From: Streptomyces calvus
Lineage (GTDB): Bacteria > Actinomycetota > Actinomycetes > Streptomycetales > Streptomycetaceae
Direction: 5' to 3'
DNA length: 64,000 nt
Assembly (NCBI RefSeq): GCF_006782915.1
Contig: NZ_VCNP01000008.1
Span: 52,768-116,767 of the forward strand
The notes under the pieces were generated by a model. The model made no database searches. It had not been told where the DNA came from and saw nothing but the letters and a program-made list of their open reading frames with translations. Made by a program: the position numbers and the translations under genes. This document shows, in pieces, positions 7,531 to 16,546 of the stretch. The stretch's first letter is position 1. Every line of letters begins with the position of its first letter.

Positions 7531-8580
7531 TCACTCGGGCGGGCGGCCCGGCTCGCGCGGCTCCCGGTCACCGGCGTGCGGTGCCCGGGTGGTGCGGGGC
7601 GGCTCCGCCGCCGGGCCGCCCGCCTCGTCGGCCGCCTGCCGCAGGAACGGCAGGATGCCGCGCTCCAGCAGGGCCGTGAGCCAGGCCTGCCGGGCCCGCT
7701 CCACCTCGGCGTACGGATCGTCGTTCCGCCCGGCGGGGAGGGTGCGGCGGTAGTGCCGTCGCCTCGGGCGCCGCAGCAGCGCGCCCAGGACCAGTCCGGC
7801 CGTGGCCGAGGCGAGGCACAGGCCGACGGTCACCAGACCCGGCGCGAGGTCGTGTTCCAGGCCGGCCGGCCCCAGGGCGAGGAGCAGCAGCGTCACCGCT
7901 GCCGCCCCCAGCAGCACGGCAGCCACCGCCGGGACGGACTTCCGGCGCGCCCGGCCACGAGGCGCGTACGGGACGGGCTGGGGCGCCGGTCGCCGGGCTG
8001 CGCCGGGCGGCGGGCTCGCCGCGCCCGCCGCAGCCACCCGTCGTGTCCGGGCATCGGCGGGCCCGCCCCACCCGAACATCCCCGCCGACGTCCGCAGTCG
8101 CTCCGCCCTGACCCGGAGGAAGTGCTGGTACTCGGCTGCCGCCACCGCCATGACGACCTCCCGGGCCTGGAGCGCCATGGTGCGCAGTTGCTCGGGTCCT
8201 GGCCACGGGCCGGCTGCGGGCTCCGAGGAGTGGGCGAAGGACGTCAGCGCCTGGTCGAGGAGCCGCTCGTACGCGATCCGGTCCTCACGCAGCAGGGCGG
8301 CGGGGTCGGCGTACCGCTCCGCGGGACGGACGGCGGAATCCGGAAGGGTGCGCGGGCCGAGGCCCGCCTCCCCAGGCCGCCGTTCGCTCACCTGCGGTAC
8401 GGATGCGGGGGCGGTAGCGGACCGGTCGGGGCGGACCCGGACGCCGAGGAGGGAGACGAGCAGGCGCCGCCCGAGCGGGAGGTGCCGCTGCTGGACGATC
8501 GTGGGCGGCCGGTGCGCGGGACCGCCCGCCCCGACGACACCGGCGGCGGCCCGGCGGAACACGGACGGTCGCTCGGTCAC
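7531..8580 (-). CDS. Hypothetical membrane protein
   Basis: 349 residues, family not recognised. The N-terminal part is soluble, charged and Pro/Arg-rich, with a helical stretch around residues 110-160. Two hydrophobic segments follow at about 212-235 and 243-268, then an Arg-rich loop and a helical tail (EVERARQAWLTALLERGILP). The GTG start overlaps the stop of the upstream gene (GTGA), which indicates coupling. The pair points against the flanking inositol operon and looks unrelated to it. Confidence 0.6.
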   Translation of the reverse strand: MTERPSVFRRAAAGVVGAGGPAHRPPTIVQQRHLPLGRRLLVSLLGVRVRPDRSATAPASVPQVSERRPGEAGLGPRTLPDSAVRPAERYADPAALLREDRIAYERLLDQALTSFAHSSEPAAGPWPGPEQLRTMALQAREVVMAVAAAEYQHFLRVRAERLRTSAGMFGWGGPADARTRRVAAAGAASPPPGAARRPAPQPVPYAPRGRARRKSVPAVAAVLLGAAAVTLLLLALGPAGLEHDLAPGLVTVGLCLASATAGLVLGALLRRPRRRHYRRTLPAGRNDDPYAEVERARQAWLTALLERGILPFLRQAADEAGGPAAEPPRTTRAPHAGDREPREPGRPPE

Positions 8581-9221
8581 GTCGAGCCCTCCTCTCCCAG
8601 CGCCGGGCCGCGGGTCAGCGGCGGCCGGTCGGCACCGCCGGCCGCGGTGTCGGCCCCGTCGCCGCCGTCCCCCGGCACGCCTCGGGACGGCGGGCGCGGC
8701 GGCTGCGGTACGGAGGCGGCGGACCGCGCCGACGAGCGGGGCCCGTCGGGCGCGCCCGTGCCGACGGCTCCGGCGGGCCCGGGCGGTTCGGGCGGCGCGG
8801 CGGGTGACGGTACGGTGCCGGGCGCCGCCTCCGTGCCCGGCGGGCCGGCGCCGATGGCCGCCTCGGTGGCGGGCGGGCCGGTCAGCGCCTCGCTGACCGA
8901 CTGGACGCGGCCCAGCTGCGTCAGGATGACCGGCGCGGAGATGCCCACGACCAGCGCCGCGTACGCGCCGCTGATCTGGCCCGTGGTGCCGAAGAGCACC
9001 GCCGCTCCCGCGCCCATGGCGCTGTGCACCACGGCGGCGACGGAATCCCCGACCGGGTCGAAGTGGTCGGCGAAGCGCGGTGGCGGGTCCGCCTGTTCCG
9101 GCGGTGATCTGCGGTGGGCCCTGCGGTCCGCCTGCCAGTCGAGGAAGCGGATGTAGACGTCCAGCAGGCCCCTGAGCGCACCTCCGGCGGCGCCGAGGAC
9201 GAGCAGCGTCGTCACCTCCAC
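8577..9221 (-). CDS. Hypothetical membrane protein with proline-rich tail
   Basis: 214 residues with a GTG start preceded by GGGAG. The N-terminus is one short hydrophobic segment (residues about 3-20). A second hydrophobic region (about 60-105) reads like a two-helix hairpin. Residues 115-214 are low-complexity Pro/Ala/Gly/Thr, probably disordered. No family recognised. It overlaps the next gene (7531-8580) by 4 bases, so the two likely form a small membrane complex. The coding assignment rests on frame, overlap and codon bias. Confidence 0.58.
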   Translation of the reverse strand: MEVTTLLVLGAAGGALRGLLDVYIRFLDWQADRRAHRRSPPEQADPPPRFADHFDPVGDSVAAVVHSAMGAGAAVLFGTTGQISGAYAALVVGISAPVILTQLGRVQSVSEALTGPPATEAAIGAGPPGTEAAPGTVPSPAAPPEPPGPAGAVGTGAPDGPRSSARSAASVPQPPRPPSRGVPGDGGDGADTAAGGADRPPLTRGPALGEEGST

Positions 9222-9358
9222 CGGATCTCCCGGGGGCTTCGGTTCGCTGGGTCCTCACCGGCTGCGCGCACGGCACGAGGGTAGGGCGTGGCGTACGGCG
9301 GCGCAAAGCCCCCACTCTCACCGGGAGTTGGTTCCGCTCACGCCACGGCGTCGCCCGT

Positions 9359-10378
9359 TCACCGGTACAGCGGCGGCTTCTCCACGAGGTCGACCTCGAC
9401 CCGGCCGCCCTCCTCCAGCGCGCGCACGCCGGCCTCGCACACGGCCGCGGCGGCGTAACCGTCCCAGGTGCTCGGGCCGTCGACCTCGCCGCGGCGGGTG
9501 CTGTCGACCCAGGCCTGGACCTCGTCGTCGTAGGCCTGGGCGAAGCGTTCGGTCCAGTCCTGGGTGATGGTGCCGCCCCAGTGGCCGGCCGTGTGGGTGA
9601 CCAGGGCGTGGCCGTCGCCGATGCGGGCGGTGCCGCGTTCGCAGACCGCTTCGGCCTGCACCTGGTAGCCGAAGCCGCAGTTGACGAAGATCTCGACGTC
9701 GGAGATCGCGCCGCCGTCGGTCTCCAGGAGGACGAACTGCGGGTCGCGCAGGCCCTCGGGGGCGCCGGAGGAGGGGGTGGGGCGCAGGACGGTGACGGCG
9801 GAGATCTCGTGGCCGAGGAGCCAGCGGGTGGCGTCGACCTCGTGCGCCACGGAGTCGCTGATGAGCATCGCGCTGGTGAAGAAGGGCGGGCTGGCGACGT
9901 TGCGGTGCCGGTTGTGCAGCATCAGCGGGCGGCCCAGCCGACCGGAGTCCAGCAGGGCCTTCAGGCGTACGTACTCGGCGTCGTAGCGGCGCATGAAGCC
10001 CACCTGGACGCGGCGGTGGCCGAGCGCCTGTTCGGCTTCGAGGACGCGCAGCGCGGAGGCCGCGTCGGGGGTGAGCGGCTTCTCGCACAGGACGGGCAGG
10101 TCGTGCTCGAACGCGGCGAGCAGGGCGGCCTCGTGGGCCGGTCCCGGGGAGGCGACGAGCACGGCGTCGACGTCGGCCGACGCCATCGCGGCGGCCGGGT
10201 CGGTGTGGGCGGTGCAGCCGTCGACGCCCGCGGCCACGGACTTGGCGCGCTCGGCGTCGACGTCCACGACGGCGGTGACCCGCGCGCCGTTGACGACCCG
10301 GTCGATCCGGCGTACGTGGTCGGCGCCCATGCGGCCGGTGCCGACGACGGCGATGCGCAGTGGCTCGCGCGGTTTCAT
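9359..10378 (-). CDS. Gfo/Idh/MocA oxidoreductase, probable inositol dehydrogenase
   Basis: 339 residues with [11 protein letters not shown] at about 10-20, VLCEKPLT near residue 96, and a substrate-domain motif [13 protein letters not shown] carrying the expected Asp and His. GGGAGG precedes the ATG. It is last in a row running importer lipoprotein, permease, ATPase, TIM-barrel isomerase and this gene, so it acts on the imported compound or on its inosose. It is a paralogue, not a duplicate, of the enzyme at 6467-7471. A role as myo- or scyllo-inositol dehydrogenase is likely but the specificity is unproven. Confidence 0.82.
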   Translation of the reverse strand: MKPREPLRIAVVGTGRMGADHVRRIDRVVNGARVTAVVDVDAERAKSVAAGVDGCTAHTDPAAAMASADVDAVLVASPGPAHEAALLAAFEHDLPVLCEKPLTPDAASALRVLEAEQALGHRRVQVGFMRRYDAEYVRLKALLDSGRLGRPLMLHNRHRNVASPPFFTSAMLISDSVAHEVDATRWLLGHEISAVTVLRPTPSSGAPEGLRDPQFVLLETDGGAISDVEIFVNCGFGYQVQAEAVCERGTARIGDGHALVTHTAGHWGGTITQDWTERFAQAYDDEVQAWVDSTRRGEVDGPSTWDGYAAAAVCEAGVRALEEGGRVEVDLVEKPPLYR

Positions 10379-10400
10379 CTCTCGCCTCCCCTCGGGACCG

Positions 10401-11303
10401 TCAGGCGCCGCAGGAGCGCAGGAACTGACGCGTGCGCACGGCGATCGGCAGCGGCTTGTCGGGCTCGCACGGGTACATGTCCTGCTCGACGATCGCGAAC
10501 AGGTCCACGCCCAGCTTCTGCGCGGCCGTGAGGACCGGTCCCAGCTCGGGCACGCCGGCGGGCGGTTCGCACATCACTCCGCGCTGCACGGCCGGCCCGA
10601 ACGGGACCTCGTTCTTGACCACGTCGGCGAGGATGTCCGGGTCGACCTGCTTGAGGTGCAGGTAGCCGATGCGCTCGCCGTAGGTCTCGATCAGCTTGAC
10701 GCTGTCGCCGCCGCAGTAGGCGTAGTGGCCGGTGTCCAGGCAGAGGTTGACCAGGTCGGAGTCGGTCGAGTCGAGGAAGCGCTCGACGTGTTCCTCGGTG
10801 TCGATGTGGGTGTCGGCGTGCGGGTGGACGACGATGTCGAGCCCGTACGTCTCCTTCACCTCGCGGCCGAGGCGTTCCATGCCCCCGGTGAGGTGGCCCC
10901 ACTGCTCGGTGGTGAGCTCGGGGGCCTCGAGGATCTCGGCGGTCTTGTCGTCGCGCCAGAACGACGGGATGACCACCAGGTGCTTCGCGCCCATGTCACG
11001 GGTGAGGGCGGCGACCCGGCTGACCTGCTCCCAGGTGCTGTCCCACTCGGACGGGCCGCGGTGCAGGCCGCAGAAGATGGTGCCGGCGGAGACCTTGAGG
11101 TTCCGCCGGCTCACCTCGTCGGTGAGGCGGGCGGCGTCGGTCGGGAGGTAACCGTAGGGGCCGAGTTCGATCCAGGAGTAGCCGGCCTCGGCGACCTCGT
11201 CGAGGAAGCGCTGCCAGGGCACCTGCTGCGGGTCGTCGGGGAACCAGACGCCCCAGGAGTCGGGGGCGGAGCCGACCCGGATGCGGTCGAGCGCGAGGGC
11301 CAT
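10401..11303 (-). CDS. Xylose isomerase-like TIM-barrel protein (IolE/IolH/IolI type)
   Basis: 300 residues of the AP-endonuclease-2/sugar phosphate isomerase fold. Metal ligands expected for the family are visible in [10 protein letters not shown] (Glu), [11 protein letters not shown] (His), [11 protein letters not shown] (Asp, His) and FAIVEQD (Glu). Family members in inositol clusters are inosose dehydratases (IolE), inosose isomerases (IolI) or IolH. The [10 protein letters not shown] opening looks to me closer to IolH-type proteins than to canonical IolE, but no other IolE candidate is in the window, so it may supply the dehydratase step before IolD. ATG is at 11303; the stop of the ATPase gene lies 1 base upstream. 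Confidence 0.78.
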   Translation of the reverse strand: MALALDRIRVGSAPDSWGVWFPDDPQQVPWQRFLDEVAEAGYSWIELGPYGYLPTDAARLTDEVSRRNLKVSAGTIFCGLHRGPSEWDSTWEQVSRVAALTRDMGAKHLVVIPSFWRDDKTAEILEAPELTTEQWGHLTGGMERLGREVKETYGLDIVVHPHADTHIDTEEHVERFLDSTDSDLVNLCLDTGHYAYCGGDSVKLIETYGERIGYLHLKQVDPDILADVVKNEVPFGPAVQRGVMCEPPAGVPELGPVLTAAQKLGVDLFAIVEQDMYPCEPDKPLPIAVRTRQFLRSCGA

Positions 11304-11304
11304 G

Positions 11305-12216
11305 TCAGGACTTCCCTTCCGGTGTTGCGGCCGCGGGGGCCCGGAGGTCGCCCTCCTCGGGCAGTTCCTCGGTGTCGACGCCGCCGACCTGCGCCAGCTC
11401 GTGCTTGAGGGCGGCCAGTTCGGCGCCGCCCGCCATGTGGTTGGTGAGTTCCTCGAGGCCGACCTCGCTGCGGGCGGCGCTCAGTTCGAGTGTGCCGAGG
11501 CGCAGCACGCTGAAGTGGTCGCCGACCATGTAGGCGTGGTGGGGATTGTGGGTGATGAAGATGACGCCGAGGCCGCGGTCGCGGGCCATGGCGATGTACT
11601 TCAGCACCACGCCGGACTGCTTGACGCCGAGGGCGGCCGTGGGCTCGTCCAGGATCAGCACGCGGGCGCCGAAGTAGACCGCGCGCGCAATGGCGACGCA
11701 CTGGCGCTGGCCGCCGGAGAGGGTGCCGATGGGCTGCTCCAGGTCGTCCAGGACGATGCCCATGTTGCGCAGTTCCTCGTCGGCGGTCTTCTTCATCCGC
11801 TCGATGTCGAGGCGGCGCAGCGGCCAGGGGCCCTTGGTCATCTCGGAGCCGAGGAAGAAGTTCCGCCAGACCGGCATCAGCGGGACGACCGCGAGGTCCT
11901 GGTAGACGGTGGCGATGCCCTTGTCGAGGGCCTCGCGCGGGGTGGAGAAGCGCACGGGTGCGCCATCGACGAGGAACTCGCCCTCGGTGTGCTGGTGCAG
12001 CCCGGAGATGATCTTGATGAGGGTGGACTTGCCGGCGCCGTTGTCGCCGAGGACGCAGGTCACCTTGCCGGGGTGGACGGTGAGGTCGACGCCGTGCAGG
12101 GCGCGGATGTTGCCGTAGGACTTGCCGGCGGAGCGGAGCTCGACCAGGGGGTGCTCGCCGCCGGGCGCGGTGTCCTCGGTGCCGGCGATGTGGCTGCCGG
12201 TGGTCTTGTCGGTCAT
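11305..12216 (-). CDS. CUT2 sugar ABC transporter, ATP-binding protein
   Basis: 303 residues with one nucleotide-binding domain. Walker A is GDNGAGKST near residue 57, Q-loop VYQDLAV, signature LSGGQRQ near 163, Walker [11 protein letters not shown] near 186, and switch His in [11 protein letters not shown]2 ATPases usually have two fused domains of about 500 residues; this single-domain form resembles FrcA. It energises import of the ligand bound by the lipoprotein at 13298-14317. GGAGG in the end of the permease gene precedes the ATG by 7 bases. The C-terminal 60 residues beyond the fold are acidic and of unknown role. Confidence 0.92.
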   Translation of the reverse strand: MTDKTTGSHIAGTEDTAPGGEHPLVELRSAGKSYGNIRALHGVDLTVHPGKVTCVLGDNGAGKSTLIKIISGLHQHTEGEFLVDGAPVRFSTPREALDKGIATVYQDLAVVPLMPVWRNFFLGSEMTKGPWPLRRLDIERMKKTADEELRNMGIVLDDLEQPIGTLSGGQRQCVAIARAVYFGARVLILDEPTAALGVKQSGVVLKYIAMARDRGLGVIFITHNPHHAYMVGDHFSVLRLGTLELSAARSEVGLEELTNHMAGGAELAALKHELAQVGGVDTEELPEEGDLRAPAAATPEGKS

Positions 12217-12221
12217 TGCGG

Positions 12222-13298
12222 TCACCTCCGGGTCGCCGTGCGCTGGACCCACAGATTGATGAGGACGGCGCCGAGGAGCATCACGCCGAGGAAGGCCTTG
12301 AACCAGTCGGGGTTCCAGCCGGCGTAGACGATGCCCTGCTGCACCATGCCGAACATGAAGGCGCCGAAGACCGGGCCGATCGCGCTGCCGGCGCCGCCGG
12401 TCAGCAGGCAGCCGCCGATGACCGCCGCGGCGATGTAGATGAGTTCCTGGCCCACGCCCTCGCCGGACTGGACGGTGTTGAAGGAGAACAGGTTGTGCAT
12501 GCCGACGAACCAGGCGCCGAAGCCGACGAGCATGAACAGCGAGATCTTGGTGAAGGTGACGGGGACGCCGACCGCGCGGGCGGAGTCCTTGTTGCCGCCG
12601 ACCGCGAAGACCCAGTTGCCGTACTTGGTGCGCAGCAGCACCCAGGTGGCGAGGGCGGCGAAGACGAGCCACCACACCACGGTGATCTTCACCTGGACGC
12701 CGGCGACCTCGAAGCTGGACGCGAAGATCGCCTTGGCCTGGTCGAAGCCGTCCATGTCGCCGATGCTGTCGGTGGCGACGTTGCCGGTGACCAGCTTGGT
12801 CACCGCGAGGTTGACGCCCTGGAGGATCAGGAAGGTGCCGAGGGTGACGAGGAAGCTCGGCAGCCCGGTCCTGACCAGCATCCAGCCGTTGAACGCTCCG
12901 ATGCCCAGGGAGACCGCCAGGGCGACGATCACGCCCATCCACACGTTCAGGGTGAGCTGGTAGCTGAGCATGCTGGCGGTCAGCGCCGAGGCCACGACGG
13001 CGACACCGGCCGAGAGGTCGAACTCGCCGCCGATCATCAGCAGGGCCACGGGCAGTGCCATGATGCCGATGACCGACGACTGGTACAGGATGTTCGCCAT
13101 GGAGCTGCCGTCGCGCACCGGCGGCGCGGCGAACAGGAAGAACACCACGACGGCCACGGCGCCGAGGAACACGCCGACCTCGGGCCGGGCGAGCAGGCGC
13201 AGCGGCAGCGGGCGCCGCGCGGTGCGGCCGTCGGTCTGTTGCGGGCCGGGGGCCGGCGGTGTGTTCACCGCCGGCTCAGCCTGTTGGGCCATGCTCAT
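12222..13298 (-). CDS. CUT2 sugar ABC transporter permease
   Basis: 358 residues with about 9-10 hydrophobic helices. The CUT2/RbsC signature [20 protein letters not shown] appears near residue 105, with [16 protein letters not shown] near residue 250. Residues 1-40 are a Pro/Gln-rich cytosolic tail. The start ATG overlaps the last base of the binding-protein stop (TGATG); a second ATG 6 bases on is also possible. Together with the ATPase and the lipoprotein it forms the inner-membrane channel for an inositol- or ribose-type substrate. Confidence 0.93.
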   Translation of the reverse strand: MSMAQQAEPAVNTPPAPGPQQTDGRTARRPLPLRLLARPEVGVFLGAVAVVVFFLFAAPPVRDGSSMANILYQSSVIGIMALPVALLMIGGEFDLSAGVAVVASALTASMLSYQLTLNVWMGVIVALAVSLGIGAFNGWMLVRTGLPSFLVTLGTFLILQGVNLAVTKLVTGNVATDSIGDMDGFDQAKAIFASSFEVAGVQVKITVVWWLVFAALATWVLLRTKYGNWVFAVGGNKDSARAVGVPVTFTKISLFMLVGFGAWFVGMHNLFSFNTVQSGEGVGQELIYIAAAVIGGCLLTGGAGSAIGPVFGAFMFGMVQQGIVYAGWNPDWFKAFLGVMLLGAVLINLWVQRTATRR

Positions 13299-14317
13299 CA
13301 CCGAGTGCCCTTCGCGGCGTACTCGGAGACCGCGTCGACGTTGGACTTGTCGACGAAGGCCGGGCCGGTCAGCACCGGCTGCTCGCCGCCGCCGCTGTAG
13401 TTGCCGTTGTTCTTGTAGAGCCAGAGGCCGTCGACGGCGAGGTAGCCCTGGAGGTAGGGCTGCTGGTCCACGGCGAACTCGATGTCGCCGGCCTCGATCG
13501 CCTTGGTGAGGTCCTTGTTGAGGTCGAAGGTGGCGACCTTCGCCTCGCTGCCCGCGTCGCCCACCGACTGCACGGCGGTCGGCGCGAAGGGGGCGCCGAG
13601 CGTGATGACGTGGTCGATGGCGGAGTCCTGCTTCAGCTTGGCGGTGATCGTCGACTTCACCGACGGCATGTCGGTGCCGTTGACGTTGAGGATCTGGGTG
13701 TTGCCCTCGAAGGTCTTCTTCACGCCGTCGCACCGCTGGGTCAGGCCGACGTTGCCCTGCTCGTGGATGACGCAGACGGCGTTCTTCGCGCCGACCTCGT
13801 TGAGCTTCTTGCCGAACGCCTCGCCGGCCACCGACTCGTCCTGGCCGAAGAACTCGAGCAGTCCGAGGTCCTTCCAGTCGCTCAGGCCGGAGTTGAGGCC
13901 GACGACGGGGATGCCGGCGGCCTTCGCCTTGGCTATGACGTCCTTGAGCGCGTCGGGCTTGGCGAGGGTGACGGCGATGCCGTCGACCTTCTGGTCGATC
14001 GCGTTCTGCACCAGGGTGGCCTGGCTGCCGGCGTTCGGGTCGGCGGAGTAGACGAGCTTGACGTTGTCCTTGGCGGCCGCGGCCTCGGCGCCCTTGCGGA
14101 CGATGTCCCAGAAGGTGTCGCCGGGAGCCTGGTGGGTGACCAGGGCAACCGTCATGCGCGGCGTGTTCGCCTTGCCCGCCGAGGCGTCGGCACCACCCTC
14201 CTCGGCCTTCTTGCCGCCGGAACCGCTGGAGCAGCCGGCGAGGGCCAGGGCGGCTGCCGCCGCGACCGCGGTGAACGGCGCGACTCTGCGGAGGCGGATG
14301 TGAGAAGAGCGGTCCAT
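13298..14317 (-). CDS. CUT2 sugar ABC transporter substrate-binding lipoprotein
   Basis: 339 residues. The N-terminus is a lipoprotein signal: basic start, hydrophobic stretch, and lipobox LAGCSS with Cys near residue 28. The mature protein is the RbsB/LacI-like periplasmic-binding fold (HQAPGDTFWDIVRKGAEAAA, DQKVDGIAVTL, AGIPVVGLNSG). It captures the substrate at the outer membrane face. It is first in the importer operon and divergent from iolC, so myo-inositol or a close relative is the probable ligand. The upstream region carries a clear promoter and operator set. Confidence 0.92.
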   Translation of the reverse strand: MDRSSHIRLRRVAPFTAVAAAAALALAGCSSGSGGKKAEEGGADASAGKANTPRMTVALVTHQAPGDTFWDIVRKGAEAAAAKDNVKLVYSADPNAGSQATLVQNAIDQKVDGIAVTLAKPDALKDVIAKAKAAGIPVVGLNSGLSDWKDLGLLEFFGQDESVAGEAFGKKLNEVGAKNAVCVIHEQGNVGLTQRCDGVKKTFEGNTQILNVNGTDMPSVKSTITAKLKQDSAIDHVITLGAPFAPTAVQSVGDAGSEAKVATFDLNKDLTKAIEAGDIEFAVDQQPYLQGYLAVDGLWLYKNNGNYSGGGEQPVLTGPAFVDKSNVDAVSEYAAKGTR

Positions 14318-14435
14318 CTGTCCTGCACCTCACTGTGCTACGCGGGGGAAAGGGCGGGAGTCCGAGGATCCGGTGCCCGGAGCCTCGGGAGTCCGGGTGG
14401 TGTGCCATGGAACACGGCGGTCGTGCTGGGACGCG

Positions 14436-14464
14436 ATCCAATCCCCAGAACCGCCTGCTGTCAA
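14436..14464 (-). promoter_or_regulatory. Predicted promoter of the importer operon
   Basis: Reverse strand TTGACA (14459-14464), 17-base spacer, TTGGAT (14436-14441). It directs transcription into the binding-protein gene at 14317. An operator half-palindrome lies just upstream of the -35 at 14468-14480. Confidence 0.55.
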
Positions 14465-14467
14465 TAC

Positions 14468-14480
14468 TTTGTTAAGACAT
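14468..14480. promoter_or_regulatory. Inositol-regulon operator candidate 1 (TTTGT-N4-ACAT)
   Basis: TTTGTTAAGACAT. It shares the TTTGT and ACAT ends with the reverse complement of 14501-14513. The two sites face each other with centres 33 bp apart, about three helical turns. It abuts the importer -35. Confidence 0.5.
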
Positions 14481-14500
14481 CATTTCACGAGCTAGTCCGA

Positions 14501-14513
14501 ATGTAAGTACAAA
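14501..14513. promoter_or_regulatory. Inositol-regulon operator candidate 2 (ATGT-N4-ACAAA)
   Basis: ATGTAAGTACAAA, reverse complement TTTGTACTTACAT. It is nearly identical to 4374-4386 and lies 3 bases upstream of the iolC -35. The GntR/UTRA protein at 19359 is the leading candidate to bind it. Confidence 0.55.
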
Positions 14514-14516
14514 CTA

Positions 14517-14546
14517 TTGACATCGCCGCCCTCCGAGACCTACACC
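14517..14546 (+). promoter_or_regulatory. Predicted iolC promoter
   Basis: TTGACA (14517-14522), 18-base spacer, TACACC (14541-14546). The -35 is consensus and the -10 is partial. It lies about 90 bases upstream of the iolC start. Confidence 0.5.
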
Positions 14547-14636
14547 TGGGAGGCAGCAGGTCCCTGGAATGCTCGTCCCCACCGTGGCAGGGCGTCCTGG
14601 GACCCGCATCCCCAGCACCTCGAGGAGCGTCGATCG

Positions 14637-15629
14637 ATGGCCGACTCACCACAGTATTTCGACCTGATCACCATGGGCCGCATCGGGGTCGACCTTTACC
14701 CGCTGCAGACCGGCGTTCCGCTGTCCCAAGTGGAGACATTCGGGAAGTTCCTGGGCGGTTCCGCGGCCAACGTGGCCGTTGCCGCCGCCCGACTGGGCCG
14801 TTCCGCGGCACTCGTCTCACGCACCGGCGCAGATCCGTTCGGCAGCTACCTGCACGACGCCTTGCGGGAGTTCGGCGTCGACGACCGCTGGGTCACGCCG
14901 GTCGCCGCGTACCCCACTCCCGTCACGTTCTGCGAGATCTTCCCGCCGGACGACTTCCCCCTGTACTTCTACCGCCGCCCCAAGGCCCCCGACCTGGAGA
15001 TCCACCCCGGCGAGCTGGACCTGGCCGCCGTCCGCGCGGCCGGGATCCTCTGGGTCACCGGCACCGGTCTGAGCGAGGAGCCGAGCCGCTCGGCCACCTT
15101 CACCGCGCTGGAGGCCCGGAACCGGGCCGGCACCACCGTGTTCGACCTCGACTGGCGCCCGGTGTTCTGGCGCGACCCCGAACAGGCCCGCCCCTACTAC
15201 CGCGAGGCCCTGCGGCACGCCACGGTCGCGGTCGGCAACGTGGCGGAGTGCGAGGTGGCCACCGGGGAGCGTGAGCCCGGGGCCTGCGCCGAGGCGCTGC
15301 TGGCGGCCGGCGTGGAGCTGGCCGTGGTGAAGCAGGGGCCGAAGGGTGTCCTCGCCGTGCACCGCGACGGCACCCGGGCCGAGGTGCCGCCGGTGCCGGT
15401 GGAGGTGGTCAACGGCCTCGGCGCGGGCGACGCCTTCGGCGGCTCGCTCTGCCACGGGCTGCTCTCGGGCTGGGACTTGGAGCGGACCGTGCGCCACGCC
15501 AACGCGGCCGGTGCCCTCGTCGCCTCGCGCCTCGCCTGTTCGTCCGCCATGCCGACCGTACCGGAGGTCGCGGACCTCCTCGCGCGGGCCGCGTCGCCGC
15601 ACGCGGCGGGCCTGCCGAGCCAGCCCTGA
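14637..15629 (+). CDS. iolC: 5-dehydro-2-deoxygluconokinase
   Basis: 330 residues of the PfkB/ribokinase fold. N-terminal GRIGVDLYP and the GKFLGGSAANVAVAAARLG signature 1 are present. Signature 2, GLGAGDAFGG near residue 260, carries the catalytic Asp. It phosphorylates 5-dehydro-2-deoxy-D-gluconate with ATP in inositol catabolism. ATG at 14637 has GAGGAG 10 bases upstream; in-frame codons upstream are unsupported. It is first gene of the iolC-aldolase-iolB-iolD-GntR row and divergent from the importer. Other PfkB sugar kinases cannot be excluded on sequence alone, but the context is decisive. Confidence 0.92.
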   Translation: MADSPQYFDLITMGRIGVDLYPLQTGVPLSQVETFGKFLGGSAANVAVAAARLGRSAALVSRTGADPFGSYLHDALREFGVDDRWVTPVAAYPTPVTFCEIFPPDDFPLYFYRRPKAPDLEIHPGELDLAAVRAAGILWVTGTGLSEEPSRSATFTALEARNRAGTTVFDLDWRPVFWRDPEQARPYYREALRHATVAVGNVAECEVATGEREPGACAEALLAAGVELAVVKQGPKGVLAVHRDGTRAEVPPVPVEVVNGLGAGDAFGGSLCHGLLSGWDLERTVRHANAAGALVASRLACSSAMPTVPEVADLLARAASPHAAGLPSQP

Positions 15630-15642
15630 ACGGAGCCCTTCG

Positions 15643-16518
15643 TTGAACCTCAGCATTCCCGATCTGACCGCGGTCCGGGCCCGCAACCCGGAGGCCGTCG
15701 CCGAGGCGGCCGCCCGGCGGGCCCGTCGTCCGCTGATCGGCGACAGCGGCCGGCTGATGATCGTGGCCGCCGACCACCCCGCCCGGGGCGCCCTCGGCGT
15801 CGGCGGCCGGTCCCTGGCCATGGCGGACCGCGCCGACCTGCTGGAACGTCTGTGCATCGCCCTGTCCCGGCCGGGCGTGGACGGGGTGCTGGCCACCGCC
15901 GACATCCTGGAGGACCTGCTGCTGCTCGGGGCCCTGGAGAACAAGGTCGTCATGGGTTCCATGAACCGCGGCGGCCTGGCCGGGGCGGACTTCGAGATGG
16001 ACGACCGCTTCACCGGCCACCGGGCCGAGGACATCGCCCGGCTCGGCTTCGACGCCGGCAAGCTGCTGCTCCGCGTGGACTATGCCGACCGTGGCTCGCT
16101 GACCACCCTGGAGTCCGCCGCCCGCGCCGTCGACGCCATGGCGGAGCACCGGCTGCCGGTGTTCGTGGAGCCGTTCATCTCGCACCGGGTGGACGGCCGC
16201 GTCCGCAACGACCTGTCGGCCGAGGCGGTCACCCGCTCCATCGCCATCGCCTCCGGTCTGGGCGGCACCTCCGCCTACACCTGGCTGAAGCTCCCGGTCA
16301 CCGACGACGTCGACGACATGGAGGCGGTGCTGCGCACCTCGACGCTGCCCGTGGTCCTGCTCGGCGGCGAGGTCGGCGACCAGGAGGCGGCGTACGAGCG
16401 GTGGGGCAAGGCGCTGCGGCTGCCCACCGTGCAGGGCATGGTCGTGGGGCGCTCGCTGCTCTATCCGGCCGACGGCAGTGTGGAGACGGCGGTCGACACG
16501 GCCGTCGGCCTGTTGTGA
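15643..16518 (+). CDS. Cgl0159-like (beta/alpha)8 aldolase-fold protein
   Basis: 291 residues, TTG start at 15643 with GGAG 7 bases upstream. It resembles the DeoC/FbaB class I aldolase group, with MIVAADHPARG near residue 37 and GKLLLRVDY near 141. ASGLGGTSAYTWLKLPV near 205-221 holds the lysine expected to form a Schiff base. This family is regularly found beside iolC in actinobacteria. It could be the aldolase that splits 2-deoxy-5-ke-togluconate-6-phosphate into malonate semialdehyde and dihydroxyacetone phosphate, the IolJ step, since no other IolJ candidate is present. That function is inferred. Confidence 0.78.
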   Translation: MNLSIPDLTAVRARNPEAVAEAAARRARRPLIGDSGRLMIVAADHPARGALGVGGRSLAMADRADLLERLCIALSRPGVDGVLATADILEDLLLLGALENKVVMGSMNRGGLAGADFEMDDRFTGHRAEDIARLGFDAGKLLLRVDYADRGSLTTLESAARAVDAMAEHRLPVFVEPFISHRVDGRVRNDLSAEAVTRSIAIASGLGGTSAYTWLKLPVTDDVDDMEAVLRTSTLPVVLLGGEVGDQEAAYERWGKALRLPTVQGMVVGRSLLYPADGSVETAVDTAVGLL

Positions 16519-16546
16519 GAAGCCCGTTCGAAGACGGAGGCATGGC

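Noticed and set aside
8577..9321. A single long protein spanning 7531-9321 on the reverse strand
   Set aside because: The in-frame extension upstream of 8580 is Arg-rich shadow of the 8577-9221 gene, and the GTGA overlap gives a natural start at 8580.
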